Counted from the first letter of the stretch, positions 33,124 through 46,757 are shown. The stretch is 64,000 bases of DNA from Haliotis asinina (GCF_037392515.1 NC_090290.1:23519753-23583752); one strand, 5' to 3'. Notes: generated from the letters alone by a model not told the origin. Numbers and translations: made by a program.

Positions 33124-34433
33124 GCTTGCCAACAGCTGTAAGAGACTGCCAAAGATTGCCCAATACTACCCACGGTTGCCACAAACGACGATATGCGATT
33201 GAATCAGGTGGCCTTGTCAAGTGACATAGTCGACGTGAAGGGTTCCGAGCAGAGTATATTTTCACTGTGTTAACTACCTTACAACTGTCTCTCTCGGGAG
33301 CAAACCCAGCCCAAATCAGTGGCTCTTTTAATGTATTCATATCATATATTTATTACTGCCGAATCTGAATTAAGAATTTCCCCCGATACCAGCATTCAAT
33401 ATCTCTCCAACAAACATATCAAACTATGTACAACACGGCAATTTTAACACAATTTATCAGTAATTATGATTTTATTTTCTAACAATCACAGTGCTGCATA
33501 AGTTTTATGCATGATATTCATAGAAAACACATGGTGTTATGATTGATATGTAATGTGTTATGGTATTCGTACACAAATATCGATTGTTTGCGATATGAGG
33601 CCAGACCCTTCCAGCATAAAGAGGTTGGTGATATTTTAAACATATATTTCTGTTTATGTTTAGATGTGAACACCTCGTCTCGCGGAGGTCTTCCCTTCCA
33701 TCCATCCAGCCAAATTGTATGGGATTAATGAAGCGGTCAAACGTGAAAACCCTTTAAAACAACAGGTGTTGGGTCAAACTAGATACCCACGAGCAACAGA
33801 CACGTGCTGGCTGGGGTACGTGGTCACAATACAATTGATTGTAGCCCAACAATTTTTCCTCAAGCATCTCCATTGAATAGACGTCGGTGTTTGTGTTGTA
33901 TGCAATGCGACCCCATGGTTAAGTGCCAGTTACTTATTTACTTATGTACTTATCATATACATACTGGTTCCTTCTTGTTTATGTTCACTTTGTTAAAGAA
34001 CCAAAGTAATTTTGATGACTGGATGTGAAATGGTATTCAAGATTGAGAGCAATCACACAAAACTGTTTAAGTGTTATGTTAACGACTGAGAACGCACAAG
34101 CTATCGCTTTTAGTCTTTCAATGCGCACATTCTCCCAAGCTTCAGTGGCTCCAGTATAATATCTATAAGCTCTCTTTGTAATGATTTGGAACACTGTAAC
34201 ATATACATATATGAAAAGAAACTGTTTTCCTTCACTATACTGAGAAAATAAATTAATAACCTGTAGTGCATAAGGTGCAATGGGGCACACCAGTTACAGC
34301 ATTTCCTCGTCTAGCCGAAGACCTAATTCTATTCTCCGCATCAGTGCAATATCTGAGGCAATTTCTTGTTTCCCCGGTCACGATGTTGACATTTTCCTAA
34401 AATCAGTGTGAAACTCCCCCGTCCTTCTATCAA
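33124..34433. other. 5' flank of gene B, nothing recognised
   Basis: Should hold the gene B promoter. No TATA box, known element or further exon could be supported. Confidence 0.35.
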
Positions 34434-34508
34434 TCTTTCCCTCTCCCTCTCTCCCCGCCTCTCTCCCCTCTCTCCTCCATCCCTCCCCACTCTCTCTATC
34501 TCTCTTTC
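34434..34508. repeat. CT-rich simple sequence
   Basis: Imperfect CTCTCC/CTCCCT tract. Confidence 0.85.
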
Positions 34509-34627
34509 AGGGTACAGACATGTCATTGGTTTTGATGATTTTTTTACAGCGGTGTATACAGATCAAAGTGTTTTCGTCTTAAATTTGTTTGCGTGACTGT
34601 CCATTACCGGCATAATAGATGATATTG

Positions 34628-34786
34628 GGTGAGTTTAGTTTTACACCGCTTTGAACAATATTCCAGCAATATTACAAGTGATACCAGATATAGGTTTCAC
34701 ACACTGTACACATTTGGGGAACAGAACCAGAATCTTTGGCGTGACGAGTGAACGCTTTAACCTGTACGCTACCACCATCCCGAAAC
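34628..34786 (-). repeat. tRNA-derived SINE (family T)
   Basis: Diverged reverse copy: TTTAGTTTTACACCGC, ATTCCAGCAATATTAC, a decayed B box, ACGAGTGAACGCTTTAACC. Confidence 0.8.
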
Positions 34787-34982
34787 CGTGCTCCAAGTCG
34801 GCTTATTACAGTGTGTTTGTCAGTGATCATTCTCCGTATGATGGACAATGAATATCAAATGAAGTGAATTGGCCATATAATTAGGCGCATCACATGTATA
34901 ATTACCCCATTTGTCTAACAATACCACCATTACTTACTTGATATATTGTGACATCAATCATAATACTAATGAATATGTCTTC

Positions 34983-35112
34983 GTCACATGACCGTGCTTA
35001 TTGTAAGAGGCGACTAACGGTATTGGGTTGTCAGGCTCGCTGACATGGTTGACAACATAGCTGGAATATTGATGAGTGTGGCGTTAAATTCAGCTCACTC
35101 ACTCACTCTTCG
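34983..35112 (+). repeat. SINE-like family N, internally deleted
   Basis: The family start (AAGAGGCGACTAACGG) jumps straight to CATAGCTGGAATATTGATGA, and a CACT tail follows. Confidence 0.85.
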
Positions 35113-35153
35113 TCACAATACAATTTCAATCTGAGTTGGTTGATACAGATATG

Positions 35154-35412
35154 ACCCGTGAAGGCCCCGGGGTAGAATAGGCCTTCAGCAACCCATGCTT
35201 GTCGTAAGAGGCGACTAACGGGATCGGATGGTCAGGCTCGCTGACTTGGTTGACACATGTCATTGGTTCCCAGTTGGGCATATCGATGCTCATGTTGTTG
35301 ATCACTGGATTGTCTGGTCCAGATTCGATTATTTACAGACCGCCACCATATAGCTGGAATATTTGCTGAGTGCGGCGTAAAACTAAACTCACCCATTCAC
35401 TCACTCACTCAT
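35154..35412 (+). repeat. SINE-like family N, best full-length copy
   Basis: Complete family layout: 5' end CCCGTGAAGGCCCCGGGGTA, CTTGTCGTAAGAGGCGACTA, GGATTGTCTGGTCCAGATTC, then the shared 3' domain GAGTGCGGCGTAAAACTAAA and a CACT tail. A useful reference copy for this window. Confidence 0.9.
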
Positions 35413-35715
35413 GATACAGATATGTTACAGCAGAACGTGGGTGGAACATGCTCACAGAATCATAATACACACAATACAGCATTTATTCCAGTGAGGACTC
35501 ATTAAAACTTATTAAACGCATATGTAGAGCCGTAGAGTAACTGAACACCGTGCTAAGATGAGAAGTTCAAACGTAACATCATTTTGCATAGGTAAGCCGG
35601 TATACATGCTAATGTGTAGTCTTAGTAATTATTAGTAACATCATAACTTCGGTAAATAAAGCAGATCTACACAACTAACACAGAGTGGGGGTACATTTTC
35701 GTAAACTACAAAGAA

Positions 35716-35743
35716 TTTGTTTGTTTGTTTGTTTGTTTGTTTG
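35716..35743. repeat. TTTG microsatellite
   Basis: Seven tetranucleotide units. Confidence 0.9.
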
Positions 35744-35848
35744 AAGACATCACGAGCATCCACCAACGCAATAGGGATACGATGGCAGAGGCAGTTAATC
35801 TCCAAAATTAAGAATTTTCTTTCTCTAACACTTGTATTCCTCTCGGCC

Positions 35849-35922
35849 TTGGGTGTGGTGGGGTAACCTAGTGGTTAAAACGTTCGAAGGCCCGGGTTCG
35901 ATTCCCCACTTGAGTACAATGT
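35849..35922 (+). repeat. Family T SINE, tRNA-like head only
   Basis: Clean A-box-like TAACCTAGTGG and B box GGGTTCGATTCCCC, cut off after GAGTACAATG where the AACGTT-type element begins. Confidence 0.85.
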
Positions 35923-36400
35923 TATCGTTATTACAACGTTATTCTGTGGACTCCCATTTACGATGTCACTACGTACGTTGTGGCCTGACGTTGTGGAACG
36001 TCAGTTTAACGTCGTCACGAGGTTAAAGTTATTGAATGTTAACGTATTTTACGCTGTCATAACATTGTATTTAACGGTAATAGTTTAATAGTTTTCTCAG
36101 TAGTGAACAGTACATAAGAAACAAATAAGAAATTCATTTCACGTCAATATGCATGTTGTTTTGATCGTATGTTTTCTGAGGCTGTAGCTGACTAGTGAAG
36201 AGAGACTCTCAAAGAGAAACGTTTTAAAGAAACCGCCAACGTTGTTATAACGTCTTTTACGTTGTGGAGACCAAAGCAGCGCTGTTGTTACGTTGTGACA
36301 TAACGTTAAAATTGACGTAGTACTAACGTTGTGACAAATTTGTGTCATGACGTTACCAATCAACCGCCTTCCCACAAAACGCTGCGTGTTAGCGTTAATT
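35923..36400. repeat. AACGTTGTGAC-type repeat element, long copy
   Basis: Dense, partly inverted AACGTTGTGAC and GACGTTGTGG words at both ends with a less repetitive middle. It interrupts the family T head at 35922, consistent with insertion. Mobile-element class was not determined. Confidence 0.55.
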
Positions 36401-36777
36401 ACAATTGTTTACGTCATGAACGGGAATCCGTCTTAGATGACTTTAATTGGCTGAATAGTTAAGCTTTTCCAAACAATGTCATCGGATCGTTATTTCTGAA
36501 TGTGTAAATCGTTTCGTTGAAGGAAATCAATCGAACAAACTGACTCCATCTGAAGATCTGGGTTCGTTTCCCTAGCATTCGCTCTCCGAATGCACAAAAT
36601 TAATTCATTGTAAACGTGTAGAACAGCTTAAATTGACACACTGAGCAATTAATGTCAACAACAAACGTACAATAATGTTTTTGCCCATTTTCACAGGCCA
36701 AATTTATTGCTTGGACGTGTAAACAAATGGTTACCTTCATTTGTGTTCCTAGTTTCTGTTTATTCTTCATTAAAAGT

Positions 36778-36900
36778 GAGTGTGGTCTTTTCAATATCCC
36801 ACAAATATCACTGCTGGGAACACCAGAAATGGACTTCTCACATTGTTCCCATAAGGGAAATCGTGTCTTCTCGTTAACCATCTGGCTGCACCACCGCTCA
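36778..36900 (-). repeat. Family T SINE, degraded
   Basis: AATATCACTGCTGGGAACAC, GAAATGGACTTCTCACATTG, then a damaged head. Confidence 0.7.
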
Positions 36901-36942
36901 ATTGTTCATTTACAACACTCTGTATCAAATATCTGCAGAGAC

Positions 36943-36948
36943 TTTATT
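36943..36948 (-). terminator. Candidate poly(A) signal of gene C
   Basis: AATAAA on minus about 160 bases after the gene C stop codon; unsupported by transcripts. Confidence 0.35.
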
Positions 36949-37106
36949 TGTATATACAGACGCACAATTTAAAATAAGTAAGCCTTTGGAACAATATCTC
37001 GTTGAACGTAAAACATACAGTTAGTATAAAAAAATCATGTATACACCACTGTCTCATTCGACATAACACATTGTCCAAGAACTGACTCAATCAACATATT
37101 TTGACA

Positions 37107-40100
37107 TCAAGGAGACACAGACCTTAGCCTTTCGTCCTTCGCCTTATCTCTACGAAACAGGTTATGGAATGGGAACAGGTGCCCCCTTGCCTGTCTCGAG
37201 TATGTCATGTACATGACGTCACCGATCAACACGCACATGAAGGATATTATCACAAGGTAACCAAACACTTCAGTCTGCGGGAAGCTCACGACCAGGGCAA
37301 ACTTCAGCATGTCTGCGAGTCTGTTGAGTGAGTTCTGAACACCGTTCACAATACCCCTTTCATTCTCGGCCACGTGTTCAAGAAACAGCTGTGTGATCGT
37401 CAAATCAGCGATCCATAAACCTGAAATATTTAACAGCATTTACAACACGGGTTCATTAAGTTTCAGGATAGTAAAATAACTAAATGGAATGCACGAACAT
37501 TCAAATAGGTAAAGAGACACGACATTTATGATTAAGGATACATTCGGATTGAATGACGTTGTTGCATATGACTATCAGTTAATATTATTCAAATGATAGT
37601 CGATGCTTCTCTTTGCGAAAATCGGACAAACCTTCTGCAGAATGACACGTATGTTTTTATAACGTTGTTTAGCGTACTTGTTTTAAACCTAATATCAGTG
37701 TGCATGTTAAGTTCTTTCATATCCTCACAAAGACGTTTTACAGGATGGTGGTAAACATGAATGGACTACGTTCATCTTACGTACTCAGCTAATGGATTTA
37801 TCAAACACAATTGTAAATATCCCTTTGTGTTTACATTCTTCTTTATAGTGGCGCGTTTAAGGCCATGATTTTGTCAAGTTTGTGCACTTAGGGATAAAAG
37901 CACCAAACGTGGCGCGTAACATCGAGCAATTGATTCCAAACATTTTTGCATATGGATTCGTCTCAGCAGTGTCTGCTAGTGGTAGAAAATCCGAGATGGC
38001 TTAAATATCTAATCATGTCATTCTACGCTCAACATATCATAATTGTATTGTCGTAGACAGTATTTTCTATGCAATTCACATCTTATACGTTGCGCCATCT
38101 GGTGTTGACAAAATTCCAAGATGTACGCCAAAGTAAAAGGAATTTTTCGGGTTTTTTTCAGTTATATTTGTTAAGTTCAATTCAATTTGTGACTAAACAA
38201 TTTTATGTTATGTTTTATTGAACGGTTTAACTTTTAATACCAAAACTGTTTTCCGTTCACATAAAAACATTATCGTTTTGGTCTATTTATAAAAGAACAC
38301 GATACATACATCATTCATCAATGTAATAATGTTCAATAATGTTTTCATCTATGCAATTAACAAATATATATGCTTTCAATATATACGCATATGTTAGCTG
38401 ACAAAGTCGGAAAGCCATACACTCGCACCAAAATATGAATTGTCTTACCAAATCTTGCCGTAACAATTCCCGCCATTAGTAACGTGACAGAAACGACGTC
38501 TGTAGTTATCGGTGGATCTTCTCCACCCGATGTAACCCTTGGGCTCACAGTGGATACGTAACCATTTACGTTACTGGTGACGGTAAACGTAGAGTTAATC
38601 TCTGTGACGTTAGGTAACACTGGACGTTCCAAGAAGTACCAGGGTTCAAATGGACTTCCGGGTGTCCATACTGATACCACACACAGCATCAAGCAGGCGA
38701 TCTGGGAACTCATAGCAAACAGTCCCGTCCTCTCAAGTCCGATACGACGTCGCATAACGGGGTAGATAAGAGTCCCAATGATGCCTACCACAGCCCCTGT
38801 TGCCGTTGCGAGACCAAGAGCACCCTCCGATACCCCTTGGGTATACGCGTAACCTACAAAATGGGGTATGAGGGACCAATGAGATTTCCTGAGAAATGTG
38901 TCTCTTCATACACATTAAATGATCACCTAGAGAAATACTATTTATTTTTCTATAGTAAAAGTACGTGTTTAGACATGAAGAACATTTTACAATCCCTGAT
39001 TCCCAGCGGGTTCTCTGAATGAGAAATCAACGCGGAACCTCGTGCCCGTGGTGACTTTGTCATTTTAGAAAATAAGCTGCGATTGTACCAAGGCATCTGA
39101 GTCATTGAGTATTCAAGTGAGCAGAGGGAACTCACCATTTAATTGAAATACATTCGAGTGTGTTTGCGTTGCCTTGAGACAGTCTGAAGGTCTGGATGCT
39201 TTATTGTCTTGCCAGATGGAAGAACAAGAACACAAATGGAAAGCATTCAAGTGTTGTACCTTGGGGAGTTATGTAGATAATTATGTAGGTACGCGAAAAC
39301 TACACAAATACGCATCGTATATGGTCGTTCACAAAAAGGCCGATATTTGATGTGCTGCTATTCAGAAACTTTACCATCGTATAGATCAAGGTTATGATTG
39401 ATCTTCAACAACCCATGATGTCGCACGAACCGGTTAACCAGATGCATTGTATCCCAGTAAAATCTATGCCTAGGATGATATACTGGATTGTCTTGACCAG
39501 ACTATATTATTTACCGGTCAGCTAGAGGTCTGCTGATGAACATGACTCAGAGAGTTTAGTTCTACGCCACGTTTACCAATATTCCAGCAATATCACGGCA
39601 GGTGACACGGGACGCGGCTTCACACACTGTGCACATGTGGGGAATCGAACCCGGGTCTTCGGTGTGACGAACGAACCCTTTGACTACAAGACTAGCCCAC
39701 TGCCCCTGATGAACATGACGCCAACTTACCGGTGGTGATGTTGTCGAACCCCAAAACTGTCAGATACAACATGGCCAACCCAAGGCCAGCGCTGGCAACG
39801 TCATACTGCATGAACGTCCTCCAACCAGTGTAGAGGGTGATGAAAGGACCAAACGCTCCCCGAAAACACAAGGGTGTCTCTTCGACCATTTTTTGTCCTT
39901 GTTTCTTAACTTGGCATTGAACAGCCGTGCCATTAGGTTCTTTCTCCAAGAGTTCCTTCCGAATAACTGTGCCATTTTGCATTGACTTCGATATATCTAC
40001 TGATGGGCCAACCTCGGTGTCTTTCCCAGTAAAGTAACCCTTTTCTGCATCATGGTTCATACCTAAAACAAATAACTTAGATAGTTAGGATAATACGGAT

Positions 40101-43100
40101 AGTTAGGGTTAGTCGTTGAAAAATTCTGGGATTCTCGACCGGGACCTTCTTCGGAAACATTTTCCATTCACCATTTCAAGTCTATGAACTTTTTCAAGGC
40201 ATCGAATATGTCCCGTGAAAGAATATTTTAGGCGTTTCAGCCCTTACCAACAGTGATGATTTTTATGAGTATTTTCTGGAACTACTCATGTATTTATCAA
40301 GACACATTCACCGTAACCTTGGTACCATGTGACCTAATGTTTCCCACCTACAGCCTTGACCATGATAAGTAAGAGATACATATATCAGCGTCTTAAGTCT
40401 CCCAAACATAGCAGATATATATCCTATTAAAAGCGTAGGGGATCCTGGATTTGCAAGACTGATAAACTGCAAATGATGAAGCTAAGGAGGAAACAGGTTA
40501 TGAAGAAAAATTAAAGGAAAGTATGACAATTTATTCCTTTCCTTTGGAAACGTTTCATCTGTATAGACATATATTCCTTTTTCCCATATGCATTGGCTAA
40601 TAGTATGCTCGCAAAATGGAATATCCCCTAGTTATTTTTAATGATATATACCAAAGATGAAACAATTTCCCTTGCTCGTTTAAACAAGAAACACTCAACA
40701 CAACGAACGGGCGTTGCTTTTGGAAAGGAAGCGAAAGTAAATGAATAGATATAAAGATGAACCTTTCTTTCCGAATTTGGCATTCTGTAGTGCCGGCACC
40801 GTGACGTACACCTTCCATAGCAGGAAGTACTCCAAGAACACAGTGCTAAGGTTCCAGACAGCCATGAAGATGGCTCCGTTCCTCAACTGGGTGAAGTACA
40901 TTATCTCCCCTGTCACCACGGGGGCCAGTATCGTCGCTGCTAGGTCGATCCGTCTCAAGGTTGCTGTCATCTCTAGTTGAACATAAAGATACACCCGTGT
41001 TCTTATTGTCAATAGTATTTATATTATATGATATTAATATAGCGCATATATCCGGGCAACTAGTACATGCTCAAGGCGCTGGTAATTCCCCTCGATCACT
41101 GGATATCAATCTCAAATGTACACCATACTCAATCTCACCTCCCTGCGGACCATACTACTTTTGAAGGCACTAGGCGTACCGAGTTATTGCGGCTTTCTCA
41201 TCAATACGAGGTACCCATTCACAGCTGGATGGGCTGGAACACATTGTCACAGTACTTAGTCCAAGTTTACTGCACGTTGCTGTACACGTTGCAACTGGGT
41301 GCTTGTACGTATTCGTGTGGCCACCATCTGGTCATCTACCAACGGATTCATGGGTTCTTTTAGGTGCACATGGTACTGTACTGTATGCTACGGGTTGTGA
41401 CAACACTGAAAGAGTCGGCACACAAAGTCCAGTACAATGTCCAGTACAAGCTCCAAGGATCCAGACACCTCATGCTCGCTGGTTCACTAGCCTGGGGCCT
41501 TAGCCAGCTCGCCCGCCATGTCCTCTAGTACATACCAATACTAGATAACTACATCGTGAAGTTTACACACGTTTTTACATTTATTTACCAAGACTAAAAT
41601 ACTTAAATTTAGTTCTCTTTCCATCTGAATCTAACTTTTGTTATAATTCCTCTTCCGGGTTTTACATTCTCACGTGGTCTCATTCACAGTCTTTCATTTA
41701 TACCCCACCCCCACCCCACCTTCAGTAAACCACTAGAAGGTATTTCAAATATGACATTACCATATCTTTTGATGCCCTTGTTATTTACGAGTATACCCAA
41801 GTAGCTGTTAAATTATTAAAATCTGTGTCATGAAATTTTTTTTGAAGATTGTGATAGGGAGTGAGTTTAGTTTTACGCCGCACTCAGCAATATTCCATCT
41901 ATAAGGCATAGGTCTGTAAATAATCTTGACCAGTCAATCCAGTGATTATCAAATTGAGCATCGTACTGCGCATTTCGAATACGATGACATGTGTGAACCA
42001 AATTAGCGAACCTGACCACCTGATCCCGTTAGTCACCTCTTACAACAAGCATCTCTTGTATGACGGCACCAAGCTCAACAAGGGGTAATAAAACAGGGCT
42101 CTGCAAACCCTCCATATATTAACTGTGGTCAGCCTATCCTTAACAGAAGTTACACAATACAAGCGCAATGAGTTACATTTTGGCCAGAGACTCAAGGGAT
42201 CAAAATGGCAGGTATTTACAGGATTCATCTCAAATTCATTACCCTGTTAATTGGGTCATTCTGACCTTTAAGCCCATCCTTGACTAGAGTTGAGTAGAAT
42301 GAGTTAAATCTCACCTGCTAAACTATCCACGTCGTTACCACATATTTCCACAATCCAGTCCCTCTCGATTACAATCATCCGGGCAGTGCTGCTTAGGTCA
42401 GCGAGGATTGCGAAAAGAATGATTGTAACGAAAGATACTTGTTTGAGCCAACCATGCCATAATGTGGTGATCTGGTCACTGTAGGACAAGTGGACACACA
42501 CTGCAATAGCACATAGGGCAACGAACAGGTTCTGGAGAACGAGAGACACCTGAGCAGCTGGAACGGTAGACACAAAAGCAAGATGATGAACCTCCATGAA
42601 TGAGTAAGCATGGTTTTACTCCGCCTTTAGTAATATTCCATCAATACCACAACGGGGTACCAGAAATGGGTTTCAAATCATACCGATATGGGAAATTGAA
42701 CCAAGGTCGTTGGCGCGACCAACGAACGCTTAAACCACTGGGCTACCCCTACCTTGATGAAGCTGATTCGACCATGGTCACTGCATTAACTTAGGACTTT
42801 GTCCGTAATTAGAGTCATAACAAACAGTCCAAAGTGATACCCTACTACAGTGGAAGCTATCTAAACCGGCACTCATTGGGACTGAAGAAGAATCCGGTTT
42901 TGACAAAGTAATGGATTGTAGAGCTGATGGTAAATGTCTAGCCATGAATGGGGGTGAGATTGTATGCCGGTGTTGACAACTTGCCGGATAGGACCGATGC
43001 CGGTTGTGGTAGCTTCCACTCTATACCTTTTCTAGGAAAGACACTAAAAAGCGGGTACAATATTTCACTTATTTCAGCTAGGTGCAAAGAAACTTGTATA

Positions 43101-45424
43101 TATACCTTTGTGTTAAATAGTTTAGAAAATAATTGATCCATTTCGTTGTAGGTTTAATCTTCCTTTTGAGGCATCCATGAAAGTAGCGTGTTTAATATAA
43201 TATATTATAAATGCCTTCGGCAAGACTGGCCAGAGGCTCTCGTCACATGGATTTAATCAGTCAACATGGCAGGTGTTATCGCTTTCATCACAAATCATTA
43301 CTCTGTTAGCCGGGTCATTTCCACCTGAGTCACACTGACCTTTAAGCCTTGCTGTCTTGTCCACCCAATCTCCGATCAGGGCACCCAGTAGCAAGATGGA
43401 CAAGCCAGTTGACAAGCCGTACGAAGCAGTGAGCTGTAGGGAGTTCGGGGACAACTCGATCAGGAACAAACCAGTACCGAACCACCACATCTGGTCGCCC
43501 TGGTTAGAAGACATGACACTAATGCTATGAGACCATTTTCATTTTACCAGTCTAAATATGCTTTCGATTCGGGAAACCCATTCGCCAATATGGCTTGGTT
43601 CTAAAACTTAAATGAATGTATTTACAAATATAGTGAACTGCGATCGTTACGAACTCAAAGGGACAACTAATTTTAGTTATACGCATTCGTTACAAGTATG
43701 CAGATGGAAAATATACAACGTGTGGTCAGGACCAACACTTCGTTACATCCGTCAGGTCGTTATAAGCGTAGTTTTCAGTTTGTGTTATTTGGTCACTATA
43801 TTTATGAAATACATTAGGAGTGGTAACAGCTCGCTTATATGGCTCTCATATCCAGGAACATTGTCTTCTCACAGCGCTACGTACATTAGTATCCCCGGTC
43901 ACAGGATCTTATCGTACTTCCCGATACTTGTTCAACTCCCTGGGGACCATACAGTCATGCTCCTATTAGGAGCAATGAACTTAACACTCACATTGCCAGC
44001 ACATACTCACAGGCCCCCATTTTACTCCTGTGTTAAACGAAATAATGCAGATCTAGGTGTCTTATCCAAGGATGCAACGTATATATGTACCTGTATATGT
44101 GCCCACTTCGGGACCAGATATTTACAACTTACCCATGTTGACAGGAAGTGGCTGAAATATACCAGGAAACTGGTGCTGGTCAGAACACTTTTCACACGGC
44201 CTACAAGAAGAAACATACATGGGTGGCAACTATCGGATGCAGTGAATTCAAGATGTAGGAGGGTAATGGTGGTGATACATGAACTGAGTACATTAAGTTT
44301 TTATTAAACAAAGTCCGAGGTTTTGTGTTTTCAATACATACAGTAAACTTCGGTTATAACGAGCTCAAAGAGACCGCTAATTTTTTATAACCCTAGTTTG
44401 TTCCAGGCCTTTACATGAAAAAGTTACATCATGTAACTTGGACCGAAAGTGCATCTGGTTGCATCTGTCAGTGAGTTATATCTGTCTGTGTGTTACATCT
44501 GTCAGTTCGTTTGAACCGTGAGTTCGTTACATCTCTCAGCTGTTACATCTGCCAGTTCGTTACATCTGTCAGTTCGTTATAGGCGTGTTCGTTGTTAGAG
44601 TAGTTTACTGTAACGTTTCTTTTTCAATTACAATTAAGTGTTCCAATGCATATTAGGTGTATGATATTTGAGTTAAATATATTTTACATAGTTTAATGTC
44701 TTCCGTCTTTGTATTTCATAAAGCGTAATTTTGTAAACACTATAATTCGTCAAAAGTGATATTTAGAGTTTTGATAAACATCGAAAGACATCAGATTGTA
44801 ATAAACCTGATTCATATCTTCTTATAACGTCTTACAACGATTATGCGTTATACTCGACTGCCACTTCCGACTTCGTTACAGTCGTAATACCTTGTACAAG
44901 TTTATCGTATGCGACTTTGTTGTGTCCGATCTGGTTCCATACAACCTCAAATGTATAACCGGGCAGTTTACTCTGGGATATTAACTTCTTGAGCCCCACG
45001 GCGAGTAACCACTAGAACACAACCTTCCACGCTGTTCTGTAATCCTTTATAACGTGCATTCAAAACCATTTTTTCAGAAACTCTTGGTGGTCGATTCATT
45101 TACTGTTCTCAGCACATTTCGTCAGTCAGAGCAAGACACGTGCTTCTGAAGTTAATAAAGACTTGGTAATCTGTCACACAAACGCCTTGTATTCTCTATA
45201 TAATGCACGGACTTAAAGGCCCTTCAGTGCTTTTATGGAAATAATTCCAGCGTACAGTGTTTAAGGTAATGAGGACACAAAGCAAATCATAAATACATAA
45301 TCCAAGAATATGTTACATTGACTCTTTGATATACGCTAACTATGAACGATGAATAAACACTTTGCCCACCTGTCACGAGTCCAGTCTCTTCTGACACCTT
45401 CCGCATATCTTTTTCATTCGCCAT
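37107..45424 (-). CDS. SLC40A1-like: Ferroportin-like transporter, gene C (8 exons)
   Basis: SLC40 family membrane transporter. Coding exons in transcript order: 45424-45370, 44200-44133, 43499-43340, 42557-42315, 40972-40763, 40062-39730, 38853-38449, 37420-37107. The phases join to about 595 residues. Motifs: [70 protein letters not shown]. The first exon encodes [26 protein letters not shown] recurs in gene D, which supports it. The frame is open upstream of this ATG but no earlier ATG was seen. The exon 5 donor (GTTCAT) is weak but gives the same exon length as gene D. Human H43, C326 and H507 align with W, N and D. The extracellular loop in exon 7 has NVT and NST sequons. Second copy of the minus-strand tandem. 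Confidence 0.9.
39385..39536 (+). repeat. SINE-like family N, diverged
   Basis: CTTCAACAACCCATGATGTCG, then ACTGGATTGTCTTGACCAGAC; gene C intron 6. Confidence 0.7.
39548..39708 (-). repeat. tRNA-derived SINE (family T)
   Basis: Well-preserved reverse copy with GGGTTCGATTCCCC on minus, 22 bases from the exon 6 donor of gene C. Confidence 0.88.
41856..42056 (-). repeat. SINE-like family N
   Basis: TTTAGTTTTACGCCGCACTC, CCAGTGATTATCAAATTGAG, then CCTGACCACCTGATCCC; gene C intron 4. The rest of that intron (40973-41855) holds nothing recognised. Confidence 0.82.
42598..42755 (-). repeat. tRNA-derived SINE (family T) next to gene C exon 4
   Basis: Reverse copy whose tail ends about 40 bases upstream of the exon 4 acceptor of gene C. 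Confidence 0.82.
44340..44610. repeat. Degenerate repeat of TCTGTCAGTTCGTTACA
   Basis: Four or five short units of TCTGTCAGTTCGTTACA and relatives. It is preceded by a segment (GTTATAACGAGCTCAAAGAG) that also occurs diverged near 43640. Gene C intron 1. Confidence 0.65.
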
Positions 45425-45795
45425 GATTTGGGCAAATGGTTGCCCTAGTTGCACAATGTCCAGAGTGAAAAACACTGACACCTGTCTCCATGAATGCTAT
45501 ATCATTTCATGACTAATCATACAACAATGCTAATTGTGATTTTCTGAACTGTGAAGTACGATATGTTGGAGTAGCTGTCGCCTATCACAGAAACCTAATA
45601 CATCTAAACACGTCTATTTGCACTTCATTTGAACAATATAATAATTACGCATATTGGGAGGACTGTAAATGCATGTATGGAAAACAGTATCAATTATCGT
45701 ATGTTTATGTTAAGTGATTGTTCACAAATAAATATCCATTCTGAATGATGAGTAACGCAACATATAAGGCGAGATACTGTATGGCGTCCCCATTC

Positions 45796-46074
45796 AACAG
45801 CTGACATATTCAGTCTTCAGTCTATTGTTCAAAAGCATACAACTAGAAGGCAGATTCTATTGTACTCTCACGGATTTCAAGAAAGCGTTCGACATGGTTA
45901 ACCGAAATGAATATATTTATGTTTATCCTCTTTTAAGAAATGGTATCCATGAAAAAATGTTTCGTGGTCTTCAACACATATATGACATGAGACTGCTGTA
46001 GTTGTTGGCAAAGGGAGAAAACTAAATTTATCTGATTATTATGATTGTTGCACTGGTTTTAGACAAGGATGTTT
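45796..46074 (+). mobile_element. LINE reverse transcriptase fragment
   Basis: Frame-shifting + strand translation follows LINE fingers/palm text: SIVQKHTTRRQ, then a decayed FKKAFDMVNRNE equivalent, GIHEKMFR, VVVGKGRKLN and GFRQGC. About 280 bases, cut off at both ends, upstream of gene C. Confidence 0.7.
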
Positions 46075-46569
46075 TGTAGATGGGGGTGGTGAGGCATTCA
46101 CGTTACACACATTTCTCCATAAACATAATCATCACCTCACATACACACGCCATGCCAACCATCCACGGCCATAAATTATTAACAGTCCCTTACAAACTAC
46201 TATAACGCCCATCAATCTGAGGAGCACATCACTGCCAGCAAAGTGAATCCATAAAGCGTTTGTTGTTAAAACAATCTAAAATTCGGCAGTTAAACAACTC
46301 ATGCCTTATTTACCTTCTTAAGTCTCAATCTACAAGGTCATGCCATGTCATGTTCATGTCCGTATTATTTTTTGTGAGTAATATCTCTTTTAAAAAATTT
46401 ATTCAGAAACATATTCCAAAGTTTCAAATGCCAAAACATTTTACACTCAAGGAATACATGGCTGTATGAAAACCTGACATTAGGTAGGAAACCCGATACA
46501 GCAAGGGCCACACTTTGTATGGATGTTCCAGGAATAGATGTTCCTTCAGTTTCTCATTAACTCTGTAAA

Positions 46570-46757
46570 GGATGCCCATGAAGGTCCGAGTTAGAGTCTG
46601 GACCAGACAATCCCGCGATCAATAGCATGAGCATCTGGGATACCATGACATGTGCCCAGCAAGTCAGCAAGCCAGACCACCCGATCCCGTTAGTCGAATA
46701 ATATGACAAACATGGGTTACCGAAGATCAATTCTAGCCAGAATCTTCATGGGTCTGT
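46570..46757 (-). repeat. SINE-like family N
   Basis: GTCTGGACCAGACAATCCCG, CCACCCGATCCCGTTAGTCG; the 3' domain is missing. Confidence 0.8.

Noticed and set aside
43612-44307. 231-codon + strand open frame
   Set aside because: It runs antisense over gene C exon 2 and its splice sites, matches no family recognised, and its composition is that of the intron repeats.
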